Part shown: positions 54,027-62,642 of the stretch, in pieces | Layout: the number at the start of each line of letters is the position of its first letter | Position numbering within the stretch: the first letter of the stretch is position 1 | Assembly: GCF_007751715.1 (NCBI RefSeq) | Contig: NZ_CP036292.1 | Coordinates: 1,922,001 to 1,986,000 of the forward strand | Source of the DNA: Rosistilla oblonga | Lineage (GTDB): Bacteria; Planctomycetota; Planctomycetia; Pirellulales; Pirellulaceae | Direction: 5' to 3' | DNA: 64,000 nucleotides | Made by a program: the position numbers and the translations under genes | The notes under the pieces: model-generated | The model's input: only the letters and a program-made list of their open reading frames with translations | Told to the model about the DNA's origin: nothing | Database searches by the model: none

Positions 54027-55838
54027 TTAAAGTCCGACGGCTGCGGCCAGCGAATCGCGGATCGCGGATTCCTTGGCGATCGCCGGACCTCGCGTTGGCA
54101 GCTCGATCACGAAGGTTGTACCGACACCTTCGTCGACGTCGAACGAGAGCTTGCCGCCATGGCGTTGCACGACGACTGTGTGCGCGATCGCCAATCCTTG
54201 TCCCGTTCCCTTGCCAACTTCTTTGGTCGTGAAAAACGGATCGAACACGCGGCTGCGGATCGCTTCGGGGATGCCACCGCCGTCGTCGCCGATTTCGACT
54301 TTGACAAAACCGTCGTGCTGAGACGATCGAATCGTCAACTTGCCGAGTCCGACGCTGCCGCCGGCGGTGTTGTCGGAGATCGCGTGGGCGGCGTTGATGA
54401 TGAGGTTCAGGAAAACCTGATTCAATTCTCCCGGATACCCAACGACCGGTTCCAGGTTGTCCGCGAGATCGGTTTCGATTTGGGCGACGTATTTCCATTC
54501 GTTGGTCGAAACCGCCATCGTCGTTTCCAACGCCCGATTGATATCGACCGCCGACGTCTCCTCCGCTCCGGGATGCGACAGTTCTTTCATCGCCCGCACG
54601 ATGCGAGAGACGTGTTCGACGCCATCGATCGAATCGGTTAACGCTTGCGGAATCTGGGTGCACAGACTCTTCAAGCTCAGTCGTTTCGCCTTCTCCCGCA
54701 GCTCAGCAACCAGCGTTGGACTGACCGCCGATTGATCAGCGACCTCCAATAACTGAGTCGACGATTCGAGATATCCGATCAGTTTGTCGAACTTGGAATT
54801 GAGGTATTCCAGATTGTCACCGAGGTATTGCATCGGAGTGTTGATCTCGTGGGCGACGCCGGCGGCCAATTGCCCAACCGATTCGAGCTTCTGCGCGTTA
54901 TGCAGTTGTTGTTCCAGCAGTCGATGTTCGGTGATATCGCTGCCGAGAATCAAGGTGCCGCGGCGGAAGCCCGCTTCGAGAACCGGGTAGCTGGAAAACG
55001 AAACGATCCGCAACGTTCCATCGACGTCGGAGAAACTGGTTTCGAGATGAGTTGGCGTCTCGCGATGGAGACTGTCGGCCAGCTGGTCGACCACGTCGGC
55101 CGACTCCCACTGGATCGGCAGCGAATAGAGCGGTTGGCCGATCGCCTGGTCGGCTGGAATTCCCAGGATCGCAACGGCGTTATCGTTCCAGCGTTGGATG
55201 ATTCCGGCGGCGTCGGTTCCCACCATCAACGAATCGATCGATTCGAGTAGCTGTTCGGATTCCTGCCGCGCTTCGCGAAGATGTTTGGTGCGTTCGGTGA
55301 CCGTCCGTTCGAGAGCCTCGCGTTTGATGGAAGCCGCATCGATCAGTCGACGTTTCTCGATCAGCGCGACGACGATCTGCAACACCTCCGCATTATCGAA
55401 GGGCTTTTTTAGGATCAACAAGCGGTCCGAAAGCCCCAGTCGTTTGGAGATGTCACCCCAGGTGTTGTCGGAGTAAGCGCTGCAGATCACAACTTGCAGA
55501 TTTGGGTCCACCTTCCACAGGTTTTCGATTGTTGTCAGGCCGTCCCACCCCGGCGGCATCCGCATATCGCAGAACGCCAACGTGTAGGGGCGTCCCGCCG
55601 CGGTGGCGTCGCGAACTTTGCGATAGCCCTCTTCGCCTTGGTAGGCGGAATCGAGTTGCACGTCCAGCTTGTCGCTTGCGGTTGGGGGCGGAGTCTCATC
55701 GCCAAAAAATGCCGAAGCGGCGTCCAGCAACTCCTGCCCATCCCCTTCGGAGACGAGGATCTTGTGGAAGTCGTCGTGGATCGCTGGGTTATCATCGATC
55801 ACGATGATACGTGGTTTGGGTTGCTCGATAGTATTCAT
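54027..55838 (-). CDS. Receiver-PAS-histidine kinase hybrid
   Basis: A 603-residue cytoplasmic protein with an N-terminal receiver (IIVIDDNPAIHDDF, phospho-acceptor in LAFCDMRMPPGWDGL, LKKPF), a coiled coil, a PAS domain (SIDSLMVGTDAAGIIQRWNDNA...GSDITEHRLLE), then a kinase core: H-box VGQLAAGVAHEINTPMQYLGDN, N-box NLIINAAHAI, G1 DDGGGIPEAI, FDPFFTTK and GTGQGLAIA. The start at 55838 has AGGAAC upstream. It follows the large sensor kinase gene on the same strand (87 bases apart) and is likely its partner in a phosphorelay. Output is unknown; no DNA-binding domain is present. Confidence 0.9.
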   Translation of the reverse strand: MNTIEQPKPRIIVIDDNPAIHDDFHKILVSEGDGQELLDAASAFFGDETPPPTASDKLDVQLDSAYQGEEGYRKVRDATAAGRPYTLAFCDMRMPPGWDGLTTIENLWKVDPNLQVVICSAYSDNTWGDISKRLGLSDRLLILKKPFDNAEVLQIVVALIEKRRLIDAASIKREALERTVTERTKHLREARQESEQLLESIDSLMVGTDAAGIIQRWNDNAVAILGIPADQAIGQPLYSLPIQWESADVVDQLADSLHRETPTHLETSFSDVDGTLRIVSFSSYPVLEAGFRRGTLILGSDITEHRLLEQQLHNAQKLESVGQLAAGVAHEINTPMQYLGDNLEYLNSKFDKLIGYLESSTQLLEVADQSAVSPTLVAELREKAKRLSLKSLCTQIPQALTDSIDGVEHVSRIVRAMKELSHPGAEETSAVDINRALETTMAVSTNEWKYVAQIETDLADNLEPVVGYPGELNQVFLNLIINAAHAISDNTAGGSVGLGKLTIRSSQHDGFVKVEIGDDGGGIPEAIRSRVFDPFFTTKEVGKGTGQGLAIAHTVVVQRHGGKLSFDVDEGVGTTFVIELPTRGPAIAKESAIRDSLAAAVGL

Positions 55839-55925
55839 GGCAGTTCCTGGGAAAATCTTGCGAACGTTGCGATCTCGGCAGCGGGTCGGCTGAAAGTTCA
55901 AACGCTCGTCCGCTCGCGGTTGGCA

Positions 55926-58900
55926 TCACCCGCCGGTCGGCAGATGAGGTGTCGTGACGGTTTCGATTGGCAGAGCTGGAATCGTTGGTGAATCCAGCGT
56001 CTGCGGGATGCTCGTGTCTCTTGTGCTCAAGACCCGGTCGTGCAATGGCAGCCTCAAGGTGAAGGTCGCTCCCAAACCCTCGCCGTCGCTATGAACCGAC
56101 ATGCTGCCTCCCATCTCACGCGCTGAATTGGCACATGAATGAAGTCCGAATCCGTGTCCGGTAGTCTTGGTTGTGAAGCCGTGTTGGAAGATGTTTTTGA
56201 GGTTCTCTTGCGAGATCCCGATGCCGTTGTCCCGCACCTCCAGCCGCACGTGTTCGTCTTCGGTGCGAGCGGTCAAACGGATTGTTTTTTCGCTGGCGTC
56301 CGATTTGTCGACAGCCTGTTTTGCGTTCTTGATCAAGTTGATCAGGATTTGCAAAACCTCATGCTTGCGGACTTCGATGTTCGGTACGTCTTCGAATTCG
56401 CGGATCAGTTCGACGCCGTGTCGCATCAAGCTGGCGTCGTTGATCTTGACCGCGTCCTCGATCAATTCGATCGGATCGACCGATTCGGTCATGCCGCTCT
56501 TTTTGGCAAACGATTGCTGCATCGATACGATCTCTTTGATGTGTTCGACGCTTTTTGCCAACGCTTGAATCTCGTCGCGTTGGGCGTCGCGCTCGCTGCG
56601 GAAACTGGTCGCCAATTGATTCAGCAGGGCGGGGAAATGTTTGCCCCGAGGATCGTGAGTCAAAAAACTTCCCAGGTCTGTTTTGTTTTCAGCGATCACC
56701 GCCGCCGCTTTGGCAAGGTGATCGACCGGGCTGGCGTTGATCCGATCGCGAATCAAGTTGGTCGAAACGTTGACGCTGTTGAGCACGTTGCCGACGTTGT
56801 GCAGCACGCCGGTCGCAACCTCCGCCATGCCCGCCTGACGAGCCGCGTTTTGCAGTTCGCCGGCCAGTTGTTCGCGTTCGCGTTCGGCCCGCTTGCGATC
56901 GGTGATGTCTCGGACAAAACAGCATGCGTATTCGATTCCGCCAAAAGCGCTGTAGTTGATCGTGACTTCGACCGGGAACGTCGAATCGTCGCTCTTGCGA
57001 TGTTTGCTTTCCAGAACCATCGCCTTTTGGTCTTTCAGCTGTCCCCAAAACTCGGGCCATTTCTCCCGCGGCAGGCCGGGGTCGACGTCCGGTACCGAGA
57101 TCTTCAGCAGTTCTTCGCGAGGGTATCCAAGTCGCTTGCAACTGATTTCATTGGCGTCGATGATCTGTCCGGTGCTCTCGCAAACAAACATCGCATCCTG
57201 AGCGAAGTCGAGTCCCTCGCGCAGCATCCGTTGGTTGAGGTCGCGTTTCCATTGTTGAGTGATGTCCAAAACGGTGATCACCGCTCCCTGCTGTCCATCC
57301 GAAGCGAGCGGGGTCGCGTTGATCGAGACCAGCACGTCTTTGTCTTTCCGCCGTACCAGCAGTTCCTCGTTGCGAACCTGTTCGCCTTGCAGAGCGCGGA
57401 CCATCGGCAATTGGATCAACGGGATCGGTTCGTAGGTGATCGGATCGACTATCTCGATCGCCTCCAACTGCTCCAGCATCGACCGAGACTTCAGCCAATG
57501 TTCGCCGAAGATCTCCTCCGCCTCGGGGTTGAAACTGACGATATCTCCTTGGTCGTTGACCGATACAATTCCGGCGGCGACGCTTTCCAAAACTGCATTC
57601 AGCGTCTGTTTTTGTGTCTGCAGGATCTGGGTCACCGCCGCCAATCTCGCCTCGGACTTCTTGCGGTCGGTGATCTCGCTTTCGATCGCGATATAGCGAA
57701 TCAATTCACCATCCTCGCGATGAATCGGTTGAGCGCCGATCGCCACCCAATACGGTTCGCCCGATTTTCGGTAGTGCACGATCTCGACGTCGAAGCCTTT
57801 CTTTTCGAGCACGCGTTGGCGGATCTGCTGGATCGTTGCGGGGTCGGTATTTTCACCGTACAGGATGTGTCCGGGGACTTTGCCTTGGACCTCTGCAAAC
57901 GAATATCCCGACGCCCGCACAAAACCATCGTTGACCCATTCGATGCAGCCCTCTGCGTCGGTGATGACGACGGTGTTGTCGGTATATTTGGCGACCAGTG
58001 ACAGCAGTTCGAGATGTTCGGAAGTTTCCTGTAGCTCGCGCTGCGCCGTCACACGTTCGGTGATATCCAGGTGAGTCACCACCGCGACGCCCGCTTGATG
58101 ATTGCGCAGCGGCGTTACGTTGACTTGATACCAGAACTTTTCTTGCTGCGAATCGCATTCGTATTCGGAGACGTGTTGGGCGTTGTGCCCGGTGATCACC
58201 GCGGCGATCGCATCGGCAACCTGCCCTGCCCCATCGTGTTGTCCATCGTGAACCTGTTGGCGACATTGCTGCAGATAGTTGTCGCCGATACCAAGTCCCT
58301 GAGCGCATTGTTTGCTGGAGAACTCGCTCCACGATGCGTTGGTCTCGACGATCTGTCCGCCGGAATCGAGGACACAGATCGGCGCGTCGATCGCATCGAG
58401 CACACCTTGGAAAAAATCTTTCGACCGCTGCAGGTCGGCGGTCTGATCGTCGCCGCGCTGTTCCAGGACTTTGTTGATCACGTTGAGATCGCGGGCACTC
58501 TTCCACAACGCGGTCGCTTGAGTGACACAATATCCCAGCAACACCATGATCGCGATGATCATGCCGGCATGGTAGCGGTTTTGTGAACTGCTGCGGCGCT
58601 GGTACGCCGTGTTGGCATCATCCATCACCGCCAGGATTGCCGGACGGACCGGAGTCGCCACAAGCTGCGAGACCGTTTCGTCGAGCGTTTGTCGCAATTC
58701 GAGCAGTTTGTTGCCGTGCCGGATCGCCCAGTTGATTTTGGGAAAGGCCTGTTGCGGCGTTGTCCGCAGCAGTTCGCTTTCGAGGTTGGCGATCGCATCG
58801 CTGAATTGTTTGCGGTCGTTGGAGTCACCCGACATGCAGAACCGATAACCCGAGGTCTCGAGGTCGGCGACTGCAAGCTGAATGTTCGCCGGCAGCTGTG

Positions 58901-59324
58901 GGGTCTGTTTGGCAAGTTGAACGTTCCGAAACAAAGCGGCGATCGAATTGCGAACGATCGCGTGGGTCGCCTTGAATTCTTGAGAAAGTGCCAACTTCTG
59001 TTGAACCAAATCGTCGACCCTTTCGATCCGCTGGCTCACTTCGGATGTGACCAACCAGGACGCGTCCAGCTGGACAAGCTCTCGCGCAACCACGCTTCGC
59101 AGCGCTTGTTCAAACGAAGTCAATTGATCGTAGTCTTGGCGAATCCCTAACCGCAGCGAAAGCACCGACGAATCGAGATCGACGTTGTATTGTTTCGCCG
59201 CGCGAATCGCTTGTTCCAACCGCGCATGATCATCGCTGACCCGGTCGACCGAACGGATGTAGAGCCCGATGATCGCCAGGATCGTAAGCGTCAGAAAGAG
59301 TAGATTGGGGATGCAGCGATTCAT
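55926..59324 (-). CDS. Large multi-PAS membrane sensor histidine kinase
   Basis: An about 1132-residue inner-membrane kinase. A first membrane segment near residues 9-27 and a second near 258-278 bracket a helical periplasmic sensor domain. Four PAS domains follow (ILDSGGQIVETNASW, ITDAEGCIEWVNDGF, VNDQGDIVSFNPEAEEIFG, VCESTGQIIDANEISCKRLG), some with PAC extensions (ESEITDRKKSE, VRDITDRKRAE). The H-box is unusual, VATGVLHNVGNVLNSV, and the ATPase has ILINLIKNAKQA, DNGIGIS and GHGFGLHSC. The start overlaps the stop of the peroxidase gene by four bases (ATGA), so both are translated together. Confidence 0.9.
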   Translation of the reverse strand: MNRCIPNLLFLTLTILAIIGLYIRSVDRVSDDHARLEQAIRAAKQYNVDLDSSVLSLRLGIRQDYDQLTSFEQALRSVVARELVQLDASWLVTSEVSQRIERVDDLVQQKLALSQEFKATHAIVRNSIAALFRNVQLAKQTPQLPANIQLAVADLETSGYRFCMSGDSNDRKQFSDAIANLESELLRTTPQQAFPKINWAIRHGNKLLELRQTLDETVSQLVATPVRPAILAVMDDANTAYQRRSSSQNRYHAGMIIAIMVLLGYCVTQATALWKSARDLNVINKVLEQRGDDQTADLQRSKDFFQGVLDAIDAPICVLDSGGQIVETNASWSEFSSKQCAQGLGIGDNYLQQCRQQVHDGQHDGAGQVADAIAAVITGHNAQHVSEYECDSQQEKFWYQVNVTPLRNHQAGVAVVTHLDITERVTAQRELQETSEHLELLSLVAKYTDNTVVITDAEGCIEWVNDGFVRASGYSFAEVQGKVPGHILYGENTDPATIQQIRQRVLEKKGFDVEIVHYRKSGEPYWVAIGAQPIHREDGELIRYIAIESEITDRKKSEARLAAVTQILQTQKQTLNAVLESVAAGIVSVNDQGDIVSFNPEAEEIFGEHWLKSRSMLEQLEAIEIVDPITYEPIPLIQLPMVRALQGEQVRNEELLVRRKDKDVLVSINATPLASDGQQGAVITVLDITQQWKRDLNQRMLREGLDFAQDAMFVCESTGQIIDANEISCKRLGYPREELLKISVPDVDPGLPREKWPEFWGQLKDQKAMVLESKHRKSDDSTFPVEVTINYSAFGGIEYACCFVRDITDRKRAEREREQLAGELQNAARQAGMAEVATGVLHNVGNVLNSVNVSTNLIRDRINASPVDHLAKAAAVIAENKTDLGSFLTHDPRGKHFPALLNQLATSFRSERDAQRDEIQALAKSVEHIKEIVSMQQSFAKKSGMTESVDPIELIEDAVKINDASLMRHGVELIREFEDVPNIEVRKHEVLQILINLIKNAKQAVDKSDASEKTIRLTARTEDEHVRLEVRDNGIGISQENLKNIFQHGFTTKTTGHGFGLHSCANSAREMGGSMSVHSDGEGLGATFTLRLPLHDRVLSTRDTSIPQTLDSPTIPALPIETVTTPHLPTGG

Positions 59325-60454
59325 TGCCATTCCCTTTTGATTTCGCCGGTTAGGCTTTTCAGGAACGCTTCGATCAGATGGGTTTCTGATTCCAGCAGAT
59401 CGGTTCCCAGTTGATGTTCGGCCATGATTTCAATCGCCTCGCGCAGCGTCGTTGTTCTGCCGTGGTGGAAGTAGGGACCGGTAAGTTCGATGTTGCGTAG
59501 CGTGGGGACCTTGAAGCGGTGCAGGTCGGACTTTTGTTTGGTGAAGTTGAAGCGTCCTTTGTGGACCGCCGCGTTGGCATCGTCGCCGCAAAAGTAGTCT
59601 TCCATCACGCCAAACTTCTGGAACATGTTGCCCCCCACCGCGGCTCCTTGGTGGCACGAGATGCAGCCGAGGTCTTTGAACAATTCGTATCCCTTGACGG
59701 CGTCTGCGGAGATCGCCGACCGATCGCCCAACAGATAGCGATCGAAGGGGGAGTTAACGGTGATCAACGATTTTTCGAACGTCGCGATCGCGTCGACGAT
59801 CGCAGCTTCACACAATCCCTCGGGATATTCTTCATTAAAAGCCTGCACGAAGCCTGGATCGCGTTGCAGTTTGGCAACGACACTGGGCCAATCGGTCGCC
59901 ATCTCGATCGGGTTGTGTACCGGGCCAGAAGCTTGTTCTTCCAACGTGGCGACGCGGCCATCCCAGAACTGAGCCAGCGAGAGGCTGCAATTAAATACCG
60001 TCGGCGTGTTCAGGTTGCCGATTTGATCGTTGTACCCGACCGCCGTCTCCAAGCCGTCGCTGCCACCCTTGCCCATGTCGTGGCACGTTGCGCACGAAAT
60101 CGAGTTGTCAGCCGACAAACGTTTGTCATAGAACAGGCGATGGCCAAGAGCCACCTTTCCCGGCGGCAGGCCGAGATTGGTGTACAGCGGCGATATCGGT
60201 TCGGTGGAAGTTATGGTCGCGACCGCGCGAACCGGTAGCGGGACGGGGGCTAGCGTCGCTGTTGTTTCCGGTGAATCGCAGCCGCTAATGCCGCAGGTTA
60301 GCAGGACGCAGAACATCGCAAACGACGTCTCGATCGGCTGCCAGAACTGTGCTGCCGACGCGATGCGGTGCAAGGGATCGACCGAATATGCAATTCCGTT
60401 TGACGACACCGGAGGTTGCCGGTCGGCGGAACTTGACTCAAATAACCCCTTCAT
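59321..60454 (-). CDS. Di-heme cytochrome c peroxidase-like protein
   Basis: A 377-residue exported protein with two c-type haem motifs, CATCH (about 121-125) and CISCH (about 264-268), in the arrangement of the bacterial di-haem peroxidase/MauG family: GHRLFYDKRLSADNSISCATCH, TPTVFNCSLSLAQFWDGR and VPTLRNIELTGPYFHHGR. A lipobox-like ISGC (Cys59) follows a hydrophobic stretch, so it may be a lipoprotein anchored to the outer face of a membrane. It is the first gene of an operon with two kinases, suggesting that peroxide or redox state is sensed. Confidence 0.9.
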   Translation of the reverse strand: MKGLFESSSADRQPPVSSNGIAYSVDPLHRIASAAQFWQPIETSFAMFCVLLTCGISGCDSPETTATLAPVPLPVRAVATITSTEPISPLYTNLGLPPGKVALGHRLFYDKRLSADNSISCATCHDMGKGGSDGLETAVGYNDQIGNLNTPTVFNCSLSLAQFWDGRVATLEEQASGPVHNPIEMATDWPSVVAKLQRDPGFVQAFNEEYPEGLCEAAIVDAIATFEKSLITVNSPFDRYLLGDRSAISADAVKGYELFKDLGCISCHQGAAVGGNMFQKFGVMEDYFCGDDANAAVHKGRFNFTKQKSDLHRFKVPTLRNIELTGPYFHHGRTTTLREAIEIMAEHQLGTDLLESETHLIEAFLKSLTGEIKREWQ

Positions 60455-60854
60455 TCGATTGCCTGCGTGCGCGGTCTCTCTGCGATATTCAAGCGACTCT
60501 TGTGTTGTCGACGAAGCGACGTATCAACAGCAGCGGTTCGCAAGCGACAGCCTGTAGCTGCCTGGCGAGGGTGTCTTGGTAACCCATTGGTGCTGTTGCT
60601 AAACTTTAGCACGAAAACCCGCTTGTGAAGCAAAGCTAGGTGTTTTGCCACAAGGGGAATGCTTGAGCGAAGAGGGCTTGCCCGCTAAAGCAATGCCGAG
60701 GCTGCGACTTCAGTGTGCAGACGAACAGTGGTCTCGGCCGATGTCGCCCAAGAAGAGAAGGTTTGGGCCGGTTGGTCGTTTTGTAATAGAGGTAGCCGAT
60801 TTTCGCAGCGGCAATTTTTTCTTCGGCAATTTGATGGTCGCCGTGCCTCGGCGG
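60455..60854. other. Intergenic region without supported gene
   Basis: About 400 bases between the peroxidase start and the metallophosphoesterase stop. The region shows only a small palindrome GCTAAACTTTAGC near 60598. The promoter of the peroxidase-kinase operon should be here. Confidence 0.4.
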
Positions 60855-61769
60855 CTAGCGATTGTTCGGCGAACTTTCCGCCGGTTTTGGTTCACCGACC
60901 GTCGTTACAGCGCCCGAACGGATCGATTCGCCCAACCGACGCTTCAGGCGATGGAAGATCGGACGGCGGCGGCGTTGTCCCGAGAGTTCATCGGCGCGAA
61001 TGATCTGCAGCTTGCCATCGGGCCACTCGACCATCGCGGTGCAGTGTTCGATCCAGTCGCCGGTGTTGCAATACAAGACACCGTCGAGCGATTGCATCTC
61101 GGGATTGTGGATGTGACCGCAGACAACGCCTTCGCAATTCATTTGCCCCGCGTATTGATAAACCTTGTCGTGGAAGCCGCTTTTGCGTTGAACGATCTTC
61201 TTGACGCCAACCTTCAAACTGCGGCTCAACCGCACCGGGCGGACGCCCAGCAATCGCAGCATCCAGTTCAAACTGCGGTCGGTCGCAAGCAAGATCTCGT
61301 AGGCTGTCGAACCGAGTTCCGAGAGCCACCGCATTTTCTTTTCGACCACGTCGAACTGATCGCCGTGCAAAACTGCCAATCGCCGCCCATCGGCACACTG
61401 GTGTATGAAGGAGTCGCGGATTTCAACCAGCCGGTAATCCTCGGCAAAGCTGCGGAGGAAGGTGTCGTGGTTTCCTGGCGTGTAGTGGATCGAAGTGCCC
61501 GAGACGCCGAAGTCGAACAGTCGGGCGATCAGCCGCGTGTAGTCGGCGGTCCATCGGAAGCGGCGGCTGAGTCGACGATCGTCAAATAGGTCGCCCACGA
61601 TATAGATATGCTGTGGCAGGCAGCGATCCAGCAGGTCCAACAGCGGACCGACTTGGCAGAATCGGCTGCCCAAATGGATGTCGGAGATGAACAGCGTCCG
61701 CGCGTCGGACAACTCCCAATCCATCGACTTTGTTGCGTCGGCGATCGGTTTGGCCTTGTTGTCGATCAT
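60855..61769 (-). CDS. plcP: Metallophosphoesterase, PlcP/UDP-diacylglucosamine diphosphatase-like
   Basis: A 304-residue calcineurin-like phosphoesterase. Metal ligands are in LFISDIHLGSR, YIVGDLFDD, TPGNHDTFL and VLHGDQFD, and the C-terminal CGHIHNPE...LYCNTGDWIEHCTA matches the COG2908 family, which contains LpxH-like enzymes and PlcP phospholipase C. PlcP cleaves phosphate headgroups from membrane phospholipids during phosphate limitation. Placement directly downstream of btaA and btaB (13 bases after btaB) favours the PlcP role. The start at 61769 has an excellent AAGGAG six bases upstream. The basic C-terminal tail is longer than usual. Confidence 0.85.
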   Translation of the reverse strand: MIDNKAKPIADATKSMDWELSDARTLFISDIHLGSRFCQVGPLLDLLDRCLPQHIYIVGDLFDDRRLSRRFRWTADYTRLIARLFDFGVSGTSIHYTPGNHDTFLRSFAEDYRLVEIRDSFIHQCADGRRLAVLHGDQFDVVEKKMRWLSELGSTAYEILLATDRSLNWMLRLLGVRPVRLSRSLKVGVKKIVQRKSGFHDKVYQYAGQMNCEGVVCGHIHNPEMQSLDGVLYCNTGDWIEHCTAMVEWPDGKLQIIRADELSGQRRRRPIFHRLKRRLGESIRSGAVTTVGEPKPAESSPNNR

Positions 61770-61782
61770 CGTCAACTCCTTC

Positions 61783-62613
61783 TCATCGGCATGTTTCAAT
61801 CGGGCGGATGTTTGGCTCGCTCGAAATACAATCCCGTTCGTTTTGCCCTGTCCACGTCGCTTCGCGTTCCGCGGGATTGGACTGCGGCGAGATCGGCTTG
61901 CGTCCGACAAACCGGTAATAGGGGACCGATACGAAAGGGATGAAGGGAAGTCCGCCACGATCCTCGTGCCGATCGGTCGACTCAAACTTCGAGCTCAAAA
62001 AAGGGAGATGGTCCGGCGAGAGAAAGACGTTGTCTTTCGCGAACCAGGTTGGCCAGAAGGCTCGAGTCACCACGCCGTGGCGACGATGGTTGGCGGCTGG
62101 ATATTTCCGCGAAACGTAGAAATCGACGACGCCGATCAGCCCGCCGGGCTTAAGGATCCGCAGCGCGTTTTCGACCGCTGCAAACCAATCGGGGATCATC
62201 GTCAACGAATAGCTGAACGTCACGATGTCGGCGGCGGCGTCAGGCGTAAAAGTTGTCACATCGCAACAATGAGTGACGACATTCTTCCAGCCGCGATCGG
62301 CGATCCGTTGCTTGGCAACCTGCAGCAGCGACGGGGAGAGGTCGACGATCTCCAACCGCTCCAGCTGCGGCAATCGGTCGGCGATGCTCTCGACATTAGC
62401 TCCGGTCCCGCCGCCAAAATCGACCCATCGACCGCCCTGGGGGATCGGGATCGATTGCCACAGTTGTTCGCGGCCGTGCAGCAAACGTTTGCGAAACAGA
62501 TCGTAATTGTCCGCCTGCTTGCCATAAAAACTCTCTAGACGTTGCTGGTGTGTCTCGCCACGAATGGGTAACGCAAGTTGCAGCAAGGTCTTCAGGTCGC
62601 TTGATATTGTCAC
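61783..62613 (-). CDS. btaB: BtaB-like betaine lipid N-methyltransferase
   Basis: A 276-residue SAM methyltransferase: QQRLESFYGKQADNYDLFRKRLLHGREQL, SAM motif WVDFGGGTGANVESIA, IVDLSPSLLQVAKQRI and the later YSLTMIPDWFAAVENALRILKPGGLIGVVDFYVSRK, which follow BtaB. BtaB adds three methyl groups to diacylglycerylhomoserine to make DGTS. It sits between btaA and plcP on the same strand, 29 bases after btaA. The C-terminal 35 residues beyond the fold are of uncertain origin. Confidence 0.85.
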   Translation of the reverse strand: MTISSDLKTLLQLALPIRGETHQQRLESFYGKQADNYDLFRKRLLHGREQLWQSIPIPQGGRWVDFGGGTGANVESIADRLPQLERLEIVDLSPSLLQVAKQRIADRGWKNVVTHCCDVTTFTPDAAADIVTFSYSLTMIPDWFAAVENALRILKPGGLIGVVDFYVSRKYPAANHRRHGVVTRAFWPTWFAKDNVFLSPDHLPFLSSKFESTDRHEDRGGLPFIPFVSVPYYRFVGRKPISPQSNPAEREATWTGQNERDCISSEPNIRPIETCR

Positions 62614-62642
62614 GCGTGTGCTCCGATCTCAGACGGAAGCCC

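Noticed and set aside
56139-58001. 620-codon open frame opposite the large sensor kinase
   Set aside because: It is antisense to clear PAS and kinase domains; the long opening follows from codon bias of the real gene.
60645-61589. 314-codon plus-strand frame over the metallophosphoesterase
   Set aside because: The minus strand has all metal-ligand motifs and a perfect ribosome binding site; the plus frame has no recognisable features.
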